From: Flavobacterium degerlachei
Lineage (GTDB): Bacteria; Bacteroidota; Bacteroidia; Flavobacteriales; Flavobacteriaceae
Reading direction: 5' to 3'
Assembly (NCBI RefSeq): GCF_900106645.1
Contig: NZ_FNMV01000002.1
Coordinates: forward strand, 62,001 to 126,000
Length of the DNA: 64,000 bases
Shown one piece after another: positions 51,018 to 60,013 of the stretch. Numbering within the stretch: position 1 is the stretch's first letter; every line of letters begins with the position of its first letter. Made by a program: the position numbers and the translations under genes. The notes below the pieces were generated by a model, which had not been told where the DNA came from, did no database searches, and worked only from the letters and a program-made list of their open reading frames with translations.

Positions 51018-52211
51018 ATGAGAATTTTAAAATACATATTTCTTTTATTATTACTAAGTTTAGTGGCCTTGTCTATTTTTATGGCTACACAAAAAGGTGA
51101 TTTTAATGTTGAGAGAAGTAAGTTTATCAATTCAGCAAAACCCGTAGTTTATAATTATGTAAATGATTATAAAAACTGGGAGGATTTTGGAAGTTGGACT
51201 ACTGAAGATCCTGAAATAAAAATATCATACCCTCAAAAAACAATTGGTCCCGGGGCTTCTTATTCTTGGGAAGGAAAAGAAGGCGAAGGTCAGATGCGTA
51301 CCCTTTTTGTAAAAGAGAACGACAGTATTTCTCAAAAAATGAATTTTAACGGTACCGAAGCTAAGGTTTCTTGGAGATTTAAGGATACTATTGGAGGAAC
51401 AAAAGTGACTTGGAGATCAGCTGGAAAAATGAGTTTTATGTTTAAGATCTATGCTGCTCTGAATGGTGGCGTAGACAAAGTTATAGGCACAATGTATGAA
51501 AAAAGTCTAGCTAATTTAGATAAGGCTCTTGATTATGAAATAAACACCTTTTCAATAGAAGTGGACGGTTTAGTAAAAAAACCACAACTCTTTTATTTGA
51601 GTCAGACTTTTACCTCTGAAATTGCAAAGATCAATAAAAACTTCAAAGTTGTAATCCCAAAAATCGAAGCTTTTTGTCAAGAAAACAATGTCCAAATTAA
51701 TGGAAAGCCGTTCGTGATTTACCACACTTATGACTTAACAAGCGGGTTAGCAAAAATATCCATTTGCCTTCCTATAAAAAGTGAGATATTCACAAGTGCG
51801 GGTAGCGATATTCTATCTGGAAAGTTGGAAGCATTTGAAGCTGTAAAAACTACTATGGTTGGCGACATATCACATAACAAAAAAGGCTATGACAAGACGA
51901 TAGAATACATGAGTAAAAATCAACTTACAATAAACCCTGTTTTTTCACATATCGAAATTTATTCTACGTCAAAAGTTGATATAAAAAGCCCTTCAAAATG
52001 GGTTACCGAAATTTACGTACCACTGATTCCTAAAATTATTCCTGTAAAAGCATATGTTCCAGTAGCAACAAAAACTGCAGAACCTTCTGCGGAGCAAGTA
52101 GTGCCGAGCGTGGCAGAACCTGCAAAAGTTATTAAAACACCCATAAAAACCAGCGAGCCTAAAAAACCAGTTGCACCTAAAGTTAAAGAGGAAGAACCAT
52201 CCGAATTTTAA
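51018..52211 (+). CDS. Membrane-anchored SRPBCC plus GyrI-like effector-domain protein
   Basis: 397 residues. N-terminal membrane helix (residues 3-22, LKYIFLLLLLSLVALSIFM), then an SRPBCC/polyketide-cyclase-like domain (about 30-165; RSKFINSAKPVVYNYVNDYKNWEDFGSW, GPGASYSWEGKEGEGQM, VTWRSAGKM), a GyrI/SOUL-like effector domain (about 195-345; GKPFVIYHTYDL, KLEAFEAVKTTMVGDISHN, IYVPLI), and a Pro/Ala/Lys/Glu-rich tail. Both folds bind small molecules. Function unknown. First of four genes pointing the same way, but 64 bp before a sigma gene it is probably independent. Confidence 0.85.
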   Translation: MRILKYIFLLLLLSLVALSIFMATQKGDFNVERSKFINSAKPVVYNYVNDYKNWEDFGSWTTEDPEIKISYPQKTIGPGASYSWEGKEGEGQMRTLFVKENDSISQKMNFNGTEAKVSWRFKDTIGGTKVTWRSAGKMSFMFKIYAALNGGVDKVIGTMYEKSLANLDKALDYEINTFSIEVDGLVKKPQLFYLSQTFTSEIAKINKNFKVVIPKIEAFCQENNVQINGKPFVIYHTYDLTSGLAKISICLPIKSEIFTSAGSDILSGKLEAFEAVKTTMVGDISHNKKGYDKTIEYMSKNQLTINPVFSHIEIYSTSKVDIKSPSKWVTEIYVPLIPKIIPVKAYVPVATKTAEPSAEQVVPSVAEPAKVIKTPIKTSEPKKPVAPKVKEEEPSEF

Positions 52212-52275
52212 TTATTATTTTTTATTTGATTAAACCAATTTGAAAAATTCCATTCTAACTACATAAATAAAAGCT

Positions 52276-52818
52276 TTGTCAGAAGAAGAGGAATTTATTC
52301 AACAGCTATTGAATCCGAAAACGCAAAATGAAGCGTTTCAAAAACTCTTGTTAGCTTATCAAAAACCTTTGTACAATCACATACGTAACATCGTGTTGAA
52401 TCATGACGATACTGATGATGTCTTGCAAAATACCTTTATAAAAGTATTCCAACATTTAAAGAAATTCAAAGGAGAAAGCAAGCTTTTTTCATGGATCTAT
52501 CGCATCGCCACAAATGAAGCGCTTAGCTTTTTAAGTCAAAAAGCTAAAAAAAATGGGATTTCATCTGAATCGTTGCAGAATAAAACAATAGACAACCTTA
52601 AATCTGATCCTTATTTTGATGGAGATGATGTTCAAATTAAATTACATAAAGCGATTGCGGCACTTCCTGAAAAGCAACAATTAGTTTTCAAAATGAAATA
52701 TTTTGAAGAACTGAAATACGAAGAAATATCAGAAATTTTAGGAACTTCGGTAGGTGCGCTAAAAGCCTCCTATCATCATGCAGTAAAAAAAATTGAAGTC
52801 TTTATCATAGCCGATTAA
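52276..52818 (+). CDS. ECF-type RNA polymerase sigma factor
   Basis: 180 residues with TTG start (no ATG near). Region 2: YNHIRNIVLNHDDTDDVLQNTFIKVFQHLKKFKGESKLFSWIYRIATNEALSFL; region 4: LPEKQQLVFKMKYFEELKYEEISEILGTSVGALKASYHHAVKKIE. TTG is preceded by AATAAAAGC and gives the standard N-terminus SEEEEFIQQL. Directs RNA polymerase to an envelope-stress-like regulon (inference from the neighbours). 33 bp before its partner gene. Confidence 0.93.
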   Translation: MSEEEEFIQQLLNPKTQNEAFQKLLLAYQKPLYNHIRNIVLNHDDTDDVLQNTFIKVFQHLKKFKGESKLFSWIYRIATNEALSFLSQKAKKNGISSESLQNKTIDNLKSDPYFDGDDVQIKLHKAIAALPEKQQLVFKMKYFEELKYEEISEILGTSVGALKASYHHAVKKIEVFIIAD

Positions 52819-52851
52819 ACCTTTTGTCAATAATTAAGTCTAACCATTGTT

Positions 52852-53262
52852 ATGAAAGAATTTAAATTAGAAAATAAGCCAAAAATCGAATCTGGGTTCA
52901 AAACCCCAGAGCATTACTTTGAAAATTTTTCAGAAAAGTTAATGCAGAATTTGCCTGCGAATGAACCAAAAATAATATCGATTTTCCAGAGAAGAAAAAA
53001 GTCCTTAATGATTGCAGCAGCCATTTTAATTATGGCATTGATGGTTCCAATCTTATACAACACAACGGCTAATAAAGAATTAGACGAAGCTACCTTGGAA
53101 AATTACCTAAGCTATCAAACTAATATGACTCAATTTGATTTAATAAACGTATTAGAGTCTGAAGATATTGATAATATAAATACAACAATTGCTCTGGAAG
53201 ATAAAACCATTGAAGACATGATGGCTACAAATCCTGATCTAGAGTTGCTCCTAAATGAATAA
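52852..53262 (+). CDS. Single-pass membrane protein, probable anti-sigma factor
   Basis: 136 residues. Cytoplasmic N-terminus about 48 residues (KIESGFKTPEHYFENFSEKLMQNLP), one membrane helix about 50-68 (KSLMIAAAILIMALMVPILY), outside part acidic (LDEATLENYLSY, TIEDMMATNPDLELLLNE). The layout, position directly behind the sigma gene and absence of enzyme motifs suggest a membrane anti-sigma factor, though the usual zinc motif HxxxCxxC is absent. Known in flavobacteria only as hypothetical. Confidence 0.75.
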   Translation: MKEFKLENKPKIESGFKTPEHYFENFSEKLMQNLPANEPKIISIFQRRKKSLMIAAAILIMALMVPILYNTTANKELDEATLENYLSYQTNMTQFDLINVLESEDIDNINTTIALEDKTIEDMMATNPDLELLLNE

Positions 53263-53319
53263 GAATAAATAAGAACATTGTTTCTTAACCATTGAAACGA
53301 AAATACAAAACACAAAAAA

Positions 53320-53778
53320 ATGAACATCAAAAAAATCCTTCCGATACTTTTGCTAATCAGCTCTTTTAATTTTTATGCTCAGAGCGAAAGTATAAAAGAC
53401 AAAAAAGAACAAATAAAAGCTTTGAAAGTGGCTTATTTAACCACAGAACTAGACTTAACCACTAAAGAAGCTGAAAAATTCTGGCCTGTTTACAATACCT
53501 TCGATGACAAACAATTTGAATTAAGGCACATGAAAATGAAAGCCTATAAGCAGAGAATGAGTGAAGCTGCTTTAGATAAAATGACTGAAAATCAAGCAGT
53601 CCTATTATTGACGCAAATGGAAAACACAGATGAGGAGTTATTCTTACTACGCAAAAATTACACTAAGAATCTAAGAAAGGTGCTCCCTGCAGTAAAGATC
53701 ATAAAGCTTCGTATTTCTGAAGAAGGTTTCAACAGAAAATTATTGCACCAATATAGAGACAGACATAACAAAAAATAA
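53320..53778 (+). CDS. Periplasmic helical protein of the sigma operon (Spy/CpxP-like, 'sensor of ECF sigma')
   Basis: 152 residues. Signal peptide (KKILPILLLISSFNFYAQ), then all-helical mature part: LKVAYLTTELDLTTKEAEKFWPVYNTFDD, MKAYKQRMSEAALDKMTENQAVLLLTQ, LLRKNYTKNLRKVLPAVKI. The segment LDLTTKEAEKFWPVYN resembles the LTxxQ-type helices of Spy/CpxP. Third gene of the sigma / anti-sigma trio, so a periplasmic sensor or chaperone that feeds the sigma switch is likely. Strong terminator follows. Confidence 0.85.
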   Translation: MNIKKILPILLLISSFNFYAQSESIKDKKEQIKALKVAYLTTELDLTTKEAEKFWPVYNTFDDKQFELRHMKMKAYKQRMSEAALDKMTENQAVLLLTQMENTDEELFLLRKNYTKNLRKVLPAVKIIKLRISEEGFNRKLLHQYRDRHNKK

Positions 53779-53801
53779 CATCTTGTTCTGCAATCAAAAT
53801 T

Positions 53802-53845
53802 AAAAAACCCAATCCAATAATTTTAATTATTGGATTGGGTTTTTA
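53802..53845. terminator. Bidirectional terminator
   Basis: AACCCAATCCAATAAT, TTTA, ATTATTGGATTGGGTT with A and T tracts: a very long perfect stem between convergent genes. Confidence 0.93.
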
Positions 53846-53847
53846 TT

Positions 53848-54915
53848 TTATTTCAAAAATTTAATCCGAATCATTTTATTTTTTCCTGCAGCAATTGCCG
53901 TTTGCTTATCTACAAAACGTATTGTGTAAAGATCTGGATCAGCGGCCAGTTGTTCCCATGAATGTCCGCCATTATAAGAATAATAAAGCCCCGAAGCACC
54001 TACACTAACTAGTGACTTCCCGTTACTATGAGGAACATACTGAACACATGAAGCGTATCCAAAACCTTGGTTCTCTGAAATCAATTCCCACTTTTTCCCG
54101 CCATCATATGTAATTGCCTTATTACCATAATTCTGATTTGGCGCCTCATAATCTCCCCCCGCAATAAATCCTCTTTTGGAATCATAAAAATCAGCTGTAA
54201 AGATACCTGCCATTGCTTTACCTTGCACTATTGGAGTATCGTACACTTTCCAGTTCCTTCCTTTGTCAGATGAGTAGAAAACCCTAGCTTTTTTTCCTCC
54301 CGAAACGATCCAGGTATTATTTCCTTTTATTACAATATTAGTATTACTTGCCGCAAAAGCAGCTTCACCTTCCGCAATTTCAAGTAATTCATTTGCTGGT
54401 ATTTTATTCCATGTATTCCCCCCGTCTCGCGTTATTATTACAGAAAGTGCATTATTGATCGGATCACCCATTGCAATTCCCTCTTTGTTATTCCAAAACT
54501 GCATGCTATCATAAAACACCTTTTCGTGATTTTCCTGATACACTAATTTAGTTGTAAAGTCCTTTTTAGATACTTTATATAGTAAAGCTGGGTTAGCAAC
54601 ATTCAACAAAAAAACAGCGCTTGCCGTTTGTGCATTACTTCTGAATTCTAACTTTAAACTGTCTTTAACTATTTTTCTTTCAAATTTTACATTTGTTTTC
54701 AAATCGTAAAAACCAAATCGTGAATTATTTGCCGAATACCAGATTTTATTTTCGTCTACAACTACGGCCCGAATAGAAATGTTATCCTCAAATAGCGTAT
54801 CGATTACAACCTTTTTATAAGTAGTCATATCCTTACTTATTTTTTCATACACCGTTGTTTTACAAGATACTAAAACAACAGCCACTAACCCTACCAAAAA
54901 TATATTTTTTCTCAT
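53848..54915 (-). CDS. Asp-box (BNR/Ycf48-like) beta-propeller lipoprotein
   Basis: 355 residues with lipoprotein signal (VGLVAVVLVSC, Cys18). At least four Asp-box motifs: TRDGGNTWNKI, SSDKGRNWKVY, TYDGGKKWELI, SYNGGHSWEQL, spaced as blades of a seven-bladed propeller; related in outline to Ycf48/photosystem II stability-type and oxidoreductase-labelled proteins. No sialidase FRIP motif, so enzyme activity is not expected. Surface or periplasmic, function unknown. Confidence 0.87.
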   Translation of the reverse strand: MRKNIFLVGLVAVVLVSCKTTVYEKISKDMTTYKKVVIDTLFEDNISIRAVVVDENKIWYSANNSRFGFYDLKTNVKFERKIVKDSLKLEFRSNAQTASAVFLLNVANPALLYKVSKKDFTTKLVYQENHEKVFYDSMQFWNNKEGIAMGDPINNALSVIITRDGGNTWNKIPANELLEIAEGEAAFAASNTNIVIKGNNTWIVSGGKKARVFYSSDKGRNWKVYDTPIVQGKAMAGIFTADFYDSKRGFIAGGDYEAPNQNYGNKAITYDGGKKWELISENQGFGYASCVQYVPHSNGKSLVSVGASGLYYSYNGGHSWEQLAADPDLYTIRFVDKQTAIAAGKNKMIRIKFLK

Positions 54916-55028
54916 TCTATGTTTATTTAAAGCTAAATTACAACTAATTATAGGAATGGCAAATCAACTTAAAATTAATTGGCACAGTAATTGGATATTC
55001 AAAATTGTTATATTTTAATACACTGATT

Positions 55029-56390
55029 ATGAAAACTAAAATACTATTATTGAGTCTTATGACTTCCTTTTTTGCGCTGCAAATGCAGGGACAAAATAGA
55101 ACTAGGGTAAATGCAATGAACGACGAAATTAGTGATAATTTAGACCTACGAGCTGTTACCGATATTTTTGGAGATTCTAGAAATCTTCAAGACTTTGAAA
55201 AACGTTTAAATGATCCAGAGCTTCAAATATCAAATTTGGATCTGAATTATGACAATGAAGTTGATTACTTGCGAGTTATCGAAACTGTTGATTATAACAC
55301 TCACGTTATCATCATCCAGTCAGTACTTGATCGCGATGTATATCAAGACGTTGCCACAATCGAGGTAGAAAAAGACAGATACAACAGAGTTCATATACAA
55401 GTTGTAGGAAATGAATATATGTATGGTCCCAATTACATTTATGAACCAGATTATTATAGTACTCCTGTAATATATGCCTCATTATGGTCTTATAACTATC
55501 GTCCTTATGTTTCAAACTGGTATTGGAACTTTTACCCATCTTATTATTACGCATGGAATCCTTTTCCGGTTTACAGATACAGGAACAACATTCAACTTAG
55601 CTTAAATATACGTAACAACTACAATTATGTAACTTCTAGAAGGAGTAACCAAGCAGTTGTTTTATATAGCTCAAGACGTTCAAATGGTTTTGAAAGACGC
55701 CATCCTGATTATGCTTTTTCAAGAAGAAACGCTACCGTGTCAAATCGATATGAATTAGACCAGAGAAGAAATTCCAGAAGTATAAGCGCACGCAACGACA
55801 ACGGTAACTCTAGAACTAGAACAAGTCCTTCAAGAGAACAAAGTGGAAGAGTAGGGAATCAAAGGGACTATTCCCAAAATAGAACGAGTCCAGCTAGACA
55901 AAATGCGCCTCAAAGAAACGAAACGCAAAGAGACAATGCTCAAAACAGATCTAGTTCACCAAGACAAAATGCACCTCAAAGAACCGAAACGCAAAGAGAC
56001 AATTCTCAAAACAGATCTAGTTCACCGAGACAAAATGCGCCACAAAGAACTGAAACGCAAAGAGACAATTCTCAAAATAGATCTAGTTCACCGAGACAAA
56101 ATGCGCCTCAAAGAACTGAAACGCAGCGAGACAATTCACAAACTACAGGCAATTCTGCAAGACAAGCTGCACCTCAAAGAACTGAAACGCAACGAGACAA
56201 TTCGCAAAGTAGAGGCAACTCTGCAAGACAAGCTGCACCACAAAGAACTGAAACGCAGCGAGACAATTCGCAAAGTAGAGGCAACTCTGCAAGACAAGCT
56301 GCGCCACAAAGAGCTGAAAGTCAAAGAAGCAACTCTTCTTCAAATAAAGAAGGGAATAACTCATCACGAGGAAACAATAGAAGAACATAA
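55029..56390 (+). CDS. Exported Tyr/Trp-rich protein with long Arg/Gln/Ser-rich tandem repeats
   Basis: 453 residues from ATG at 55029 (signal MKTKILLLSLMTSFFALQMQ, then GQNRTR). Residues about 20-125 form a folded part (LDLRAVTDIFGDSRNLQDFEKRLNDPE; NYDNEVDYLRVIETVD; VIIIQSVLDRDVYQDVATIEVE), followed by an aromatic stretch (YNYRPYVSNWYWNFYPSYYY) and then a low-complexity basic tail with seven tandem units of 22 residues (RQNAPQRTETQRDNSQNRSS type). Likely an envelope or surface protein; the Arg-rich tail could bind nucleic acid or polysaccharide (speculation). The repeat keeps a second frame open (see findings). A terminator follows. Confidence 0.8.
   Translation: MKTKILLLSLMTSFFALQMQGQNRTRVNAMNDEISDNLDLRAVTDIFGDSRNLQDFEKRLNDPELQISNLDLNYDNEVDYLRVIETVDYNTHVIIIQSVLDRDVYQDVATIEVEKDRYNRVHIQVVGNEYMYGPNYIYEPDYYSTPVIYASLWSYNYRPYVSNWYWNFYPSYYYAWNPFPVYRYRNNIQLSLNIRNNYNYVTSRRSNQAVVLYSSRRSNGFERRHPDYAFSRRNATVSNRYELDQRRNSRSISARNDNGNSRTRTSPSREQSGRVGNQRDYSQNRTSPARQNAPQRNETQRDNAQNRSSSPRQNAPQRTETQRDNSQNRSSSPRQNAPQRTETQRDNSQNRSSSPRQNAPQRTETQRDNSQTTGNSARQAAPQRTETQRDNSQSRGNSARQAAPQRTETQRDNSQSRGNSARQAAPQRAESQRSNSSSNKEGNNSSRGNNRRT
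55896..56333 (+). repeat. 66-bp tandem repeat, about 6.6 units
   Basis: Unit starts AGACAAAATGCG at 55896, 55962, 56028, 56094, 56160, 56226 and 56292; the first copies (variant RSSSP) and later copies (variant RGNSA) form two sub-types. Exact 66-bp spacing keeps the reading frame, coding for 22 residues. Confidence 0.9.
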
Positions 56391-56410
56391 TAGTTTTTCA
56401 ACAAAATTTA

Positions 56411-56441
56411 AAAACACGGTTTAATTGAACCGTGTTTTTTT
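56411..56441 (+). terminator. Terminator of the repeat-protein gene
   Basis: AAAACACGGTT, TAATTG, AACCGTGTTTT with a T tract. Confidence 0.85.
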
Positions 56442-56515
56442 ATGTCTTATTTCGAGATAAACAGTTCTAATTTATTTTAAAAGAGTAAATTTGACGAGTT
56501 TTTTAAAGATAATTC

Positions 56516-58483
56516 ATGAGCACAAGCACATCGCATAAAAACCTGCATTCAAAATTAACGTTAGGTGGTTTATTAATTAGTTTAGGAATAATTTACGGTG
56601 ATATTGGGACTTCTCCATTATATGTAATGAAAGCCATCCTTAGTAATAATATTATAAATGCTGATATCGTCTTAGGAGGTATTTCATGCGTTTTTTGGAC
56701 TCTGACCCTTCAAACCACTATCAAATATGTAATTATAACCTTGAGTGCTGACAACCATGGTGAAGGGGGGATTTTCGCCTTATATGCATTGGTCAAAAAA
56801 ACAAAAATTAAATGGCTCATCGTCCCCGCCATTATTGGGGGAAGTGCCTTGCTCGCTGACGGTATCATTACTCCTCCCATCTCCGTTTCATCAGCCGTAG
56901 AAGGAATCAAAACCTATTATCCTCAATTAAATACTGTTCCCATTGTTATCGGAATCCTATTCGTATTGTTTACGATTCAACAATTTGGTACAAAACTAGT
57001 TGGTAAATTTTTCGCTCCAATGATGCTGGTTTGGTTCAGCATGCTTGGAATCCTTGGTTTGATCCAAATCACAAAGCATCCTGAAGTTTTTAAAGCTTTC
57101 AATCCTTATTACGCATACAATTTGCTATCCATTCACCCTGACGGTTTTTTTGTTCTGGGATTTGTATTCCTTTGTACTACAGGGGCTGAAGCATTGTACT
57201 CAGATATGGGACATTGTGGTCGAAAAAACATTAGAATAAGTTGGATTTTTGTAAAAACAACCTTGGTACTAAATTACTTTGGGCAAGCAGCTTATTTAAT
57301 TCATCACGAAGGAGAAACATTGCAAAGCCTAGGCGGTATCAATGGAAATACGTTCTACCTTATAATGGCTGACTGGTTTCAACCTGTCGGAATTGTAATC
57401 GCAACACTTGCTGCTGTGATTGCGTCCCAAGCCCTTATTAGCGGTTCGTTTACTTTAATAAACGAAGCCATGAGATTAAATTTCTGGCCAAAAGTAAAAA
57501 TAAAATATCCTACGGAATTAAAAGGACAATTGTATATCCCGTCCATCAACTGGTTGTTATTCTTTGGATGTGTTGGAATTGTACTTCATTTCGAAGAATC
57601 AAGCAATATGGAACATGCCTATGGATTGGCAATTATACTTTGCATGATAATGACCACCATTTTACTTAATTTTTATTTAATTATGAAAAGAGTAAAATTA
57701 TACCTTATTGTTCCATTGATCACAATATACTTAGCAATAGAACTAAGTTTCCTTGTTGCCAATATTACTAAATTTGCCGATGGTGGTTATGTTACTTTAA
57801 TTATAGCTGTATTACTAATATCAGTAATGACAACTTGGTATCTAGCCAAAAAAATCAGCAAAAACTACACTAAAATTGTAAAAATTGAGCATTATAAAAA
57901 AGTACTTATGGAATTAAGTGCTGATTTATCTATTCCAAAATACGCTACTCATTTAGTTTACATGACGAATGCAAATCGTGCAGATGAAATTGAAGAAAAA
58001 GTAATGTATTCCATTTTACAAAAAAGGCCTAAAAGAGCAGATATTTATTGGTTTGTGCATGTAAACATTTTAAGCGAACCGTATAAAACAGAATATAAAG
58101 TAAGTGAACTAATCAAAGATGATTTGTATCGTATAGATTTCAATTTAGGTTTTAGAGAGCCAACAAAAATAAACCTGATGTTCCGCGAAGTAATCAGAGA
58201 CATGGTTAAAAAAGGAGAAGTAGATATTACCAGCCGATATGAATCATTGAATAAGAACAATATCATTGGTGACTTCAAGTTTGTATTATCTGAAAAATTC
58301 CTATCCAACGATAGTGATATGAGATGGCATGAGAAAATAGTCATGAACTCTTATTTCTTAATTAAAAAATTAAGCTTATCAGAAGAAAGCGCCTTCGGAT
58401 TAGACAGTAGCTCGGTAAAAATTGAGAAATTTCCTATGGTGCTCCATGCTCCTGAAAACATCGGATTAACACGAGTTAAATAA
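56516..58483 (+). CDS. kup: KUP family potassium uptake protein
   Basis: 655 residues. GDIGTSPLYVMKAIL in helix 1 (signature GDIGTSPLY), NHGEGGIFALYALV, GAEALYSDMGHCG and about 12 helices followed by a C-terminal cytosolic domain of about 200 residues (KVLMELSADLSIPKYATHLVYMTNA onward). Imports K+ with protons. Full length for the family. Possibly part of osmotic or cation balance with the BCCT transporter elsewhere. Own terminator. Confidence 0.95.
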   Translation: MSTSTSHKNLHSKLTLGGLLISLGIIYGDIGTSPLYVMKAILSNNIINADIVLGGISCVFWTLTLQTTIKYVIITLSADNHGEGGIFALYALVKKTKIKWLIVPAIIGGSALLADGIITPPISVSSAVEGIKTYYPQLNTVPIVIGILFVLFTIQQFGTKLVGKFFAPMMLVWFSMLGILGLIQITKHPEVFKAFNPYYAYNLLSIHPDGFFVLGFVFLCTTGAEALYSDMGHCGRKNIRISWIFVKTTLVLNYFGQAAYLIHHEGETLQSLGGINGNTFYLIMADWFQPVGIVIATLAAVIASQALISGSFTLINEAMRLNFWPKVKIKYPTELKGQLYIPSINWLLFFGCVGIVLHFEESSNMEHAYGLAIILCMIMTTILLNFYLIMKRVKLYLIVPLITIYLAIELSFLVANITKFADGGYVTLIIAVLLISVMTTWYLAKKISKNYTKIVKIEHYKKVLMELSADLSIPKYATHLVYMTNANRADEIEEKVMYSILQKRPKRADIYWFVHVNILSEPYKTEYKVSELIKDDLYRIDFNLGFREPTKINLMFREVIRDMVKKGEVDITSRYESLNKNNIIGDFKFVLSEKFLSNDSDMRWHEKIVMNSYFLIKKLSLSEESAFGLDSSSVKIEKFPMVLHAPENIGLTRVK

Positions 58484-58505
58484 AGGATTTCATTCCTTAA
58501 AAATC

Positions 58506-58538
58506 AAAAACACTGCCCCTATAGGCAGTGTTTTTTTT
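58506..58538 (+). terminator. kup terminator
   Basis: AAAAACACTGCC, CCTATA, GGCAGTGTTTTT followed by more T. Confidence 0.9.
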
Positions 58539-58598
58539 ATGCTAAAAATTTAAAATCAACATTCATTATTAAAAATTTAACTTTCAACCAATTAATAG

Positions 58599-58606
58599 TA
58601 CCTTTG
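58599..58606 (+). promoter_or_regulatory. -7 box of the RNA methyltransferase gene
   Basis: TACCTTTG, exact TAnnTTTG, 17 bp before the ATG at 58624. Confidence 0.6.
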
Positions 58607-58623
58607 CACCTCAATAATTAAAA

Positions 58624-59898
58624 ATGAGATTACACAGAAATTTAGTTTATACCACCATTGATTCCCTAAATGCAATATTTAACGAAGGGGAATATGCTGA
58701 TAAAGTGGTTGCAAGAGCCTTAAAGAAAGACAAACGTTGGGGAAGCTCTGACAGAAAGTTTGTTGCTGAAACCATCTACGAAGTAGTAAGATGGAAACGA
58801 CTATATGCAGAAATTGCCGAAGTAAAAGAGCCATTTGACAGAGATAATATTTGGAGAATGTTTTCAGTATGGGCTGTATTAAGAGGTTACCCTATTCCAG
58901 ATTGGCGTCAACTGGAAGGAACTCCAGAAAGAAAAATAAAAGGTCGTTTTGACGAACTTTCAAAAGTAAGAGCCTTAAAAGAGTCTATTCCAGATTGGAT
59001 GGATGAAATGGGAGTAAAAGAATTGGGAGAAAAAGTTTGGGCTACTGAAATAGCTGCTCAAAACCAACCTGCAAAAGTGGTTCTAAGAGTCAACACGCTA
59101 AAAACTACCAAAGAAAATCTAAGAGCCATCTTGATGGACTTAAACATTGAAACAGACACTCTAAAAGGCCAACCAGATGCGTTAGTTTTAAAAGAAAGAG
59201 CAAATGTTTTCATGACTGATGTTTTCAAACAAGGATTTTTTGAAGTTCAGGATGCCAATTCTCAACTTGTTGCTGCTTTCCTTGATGTAAAACCAGGAAT
59301 GCGCATTGTTGATACTTGTGCTGGTGCTGGTGGAAAAACATTGCATATTGCCGCTTTGATGGAAAACAAAGGACAATTGATTGCTATGGATTTATACGAA
59401 AGTAAATTAAAGCAATTAAAGATTAGAGCAAAAAGAGACGGTGCTTTTAATATAGAATACCGCATAATCGATACCACAAAGGTTATTAAGAAGCTACATC
59501 AAAAAGCAGATCGTGTTTTGATTGACGCTCCATGTAGCGGTCTTGGAGTTCTTAAAAGAAATCCAGATGCCAAATGGAAATTGAGACCGGAGTTTATTGA
59601 CAATATTCGTAAGATACAATCAGAAGTTTTAGAAAGTTATTCTAAAATTGTAAAACCAGGTGGAAAACTGGTATATGCAACTTGTTCTGTATTACCATCT
59701 GAAAACCAAGAGCAGGTAGAACGTTTCTTGACAACAGACATTGGTAAAGAATTTACTTTTATCAAAGACCAAAAAATTCTGGCTTCAGAATCTGGTTTTG
59801 ATGGTTTTTACATGGCTCTTTTAGAAAGAAAAGAAGAAGTAGCTAAACCACCAAAAGAAGCAAAAGTAAAAGAAATAAAAGAAGCTAAAGCAGAATAA
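58624..59898 (+). CDS. RsmB/NOP2-Sun type RNA (cytosine-5) methyltransferase
   Basis: 424 residues. Domain order: NusB-like N-terminal helical part (about 1-130), then the NOL1/NOP2/Sun core: VLRVNTLKTTKENL, SAM-binding VDTCAGAGGKTLHIAAL, DAPCSGLGVLKRNPDAKW with Cys304, and YATCSVLPSENQEQVERFL with the catalytic Cys354. This matches 16S rRNA m5C967 enzyme RsmB in layout. C-terminal Lys/Glu-rich tail (KEEVAKPPKEAKVKEIKEAKAE) is extra. Target rRNA position is inferred, not shown. Monocistronic. Confidence 0.92.
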   Translation: MRLHRNLVYTTIDSLNAIFNEGEYADKVVARALKKDKRWGSSDRKFVAETIYEVVRWKRLYAEIAEVKEPFDRDNIWRMFSVWAVLRGYPIPDWRQLEGTPERKIKGRFDELSKVRALKESIPDWMDEMGVKELGEKVWATEIAAQNQPAKVVLRVNTLKTTKENLRAILMDLNIETDTLKGQPDALVLKERANVFMTDVFKQGFFEVQDANSQLVAAFLDVKPGMRIVDTCAGAGGKTLHIAALMENKGQLIAMDLYESKLKQLKIRAKRDGAFNIEYRIIDTTKVIKKLHQKADRVLIDAPCSGLGVLKRNPDAKWKLRPEFIDNIRKIQSEVLESYSKIVKPGGKLVYATCSVLPSENQEQVERFLTTDIGKEFTFIKDQKILASESGFDGFYMALLERKEEVAKPPKEAKVKEIKEAKAE

Positions 59899-59918
59899 CA
59901 TCAGCTTATAAATAATAG

Positions 59919-59947
59919 AAAATGCCTTCAATCGAAGGCATTTTTTT
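59919..59947 (+). terminator. Terminator of the RNA methyltransferase gene
   Basis: AAAATGCCTTC, AATC, GAAGGCATTTT with T tract. Confidence 0.9.
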
Positions 59948-59963
59948 AGCTCATATCATAAAT

Positions 59964-60006
59964 AAAAAATCCTCGAAAAGTAAATTACTTTTCGAGGATT
60001 TTTTTT
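59964..60006. terminator. Bidirectional terminator before rho
   Basis: AAAATCCTCGAAAAGTAA and TTACTTTTCGAGGATTTT around AT: very long stem with A/T tracts on both strands. Confidence 0.92.
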
Positions 60007-60013
60007 GATAGAA

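Noticed and set aside
50855-51130. 91-codon minus-strand frame at the start of the SRPBCC gene
   Set aside because: Overlaps the signal-anchor of a real gene in antisense; hydrophobic pattern is a mirror of that.
55896-56333. CRISPR-like array
   Set aside because: Repeats are contiguous coding units without spacers.
55903-56424. 173-codon +1 frame in the tandem repeat
   Set aside because: Openness follows from the 66-bp periodicity of the true gene; kept only as a finding, not as a CDS.
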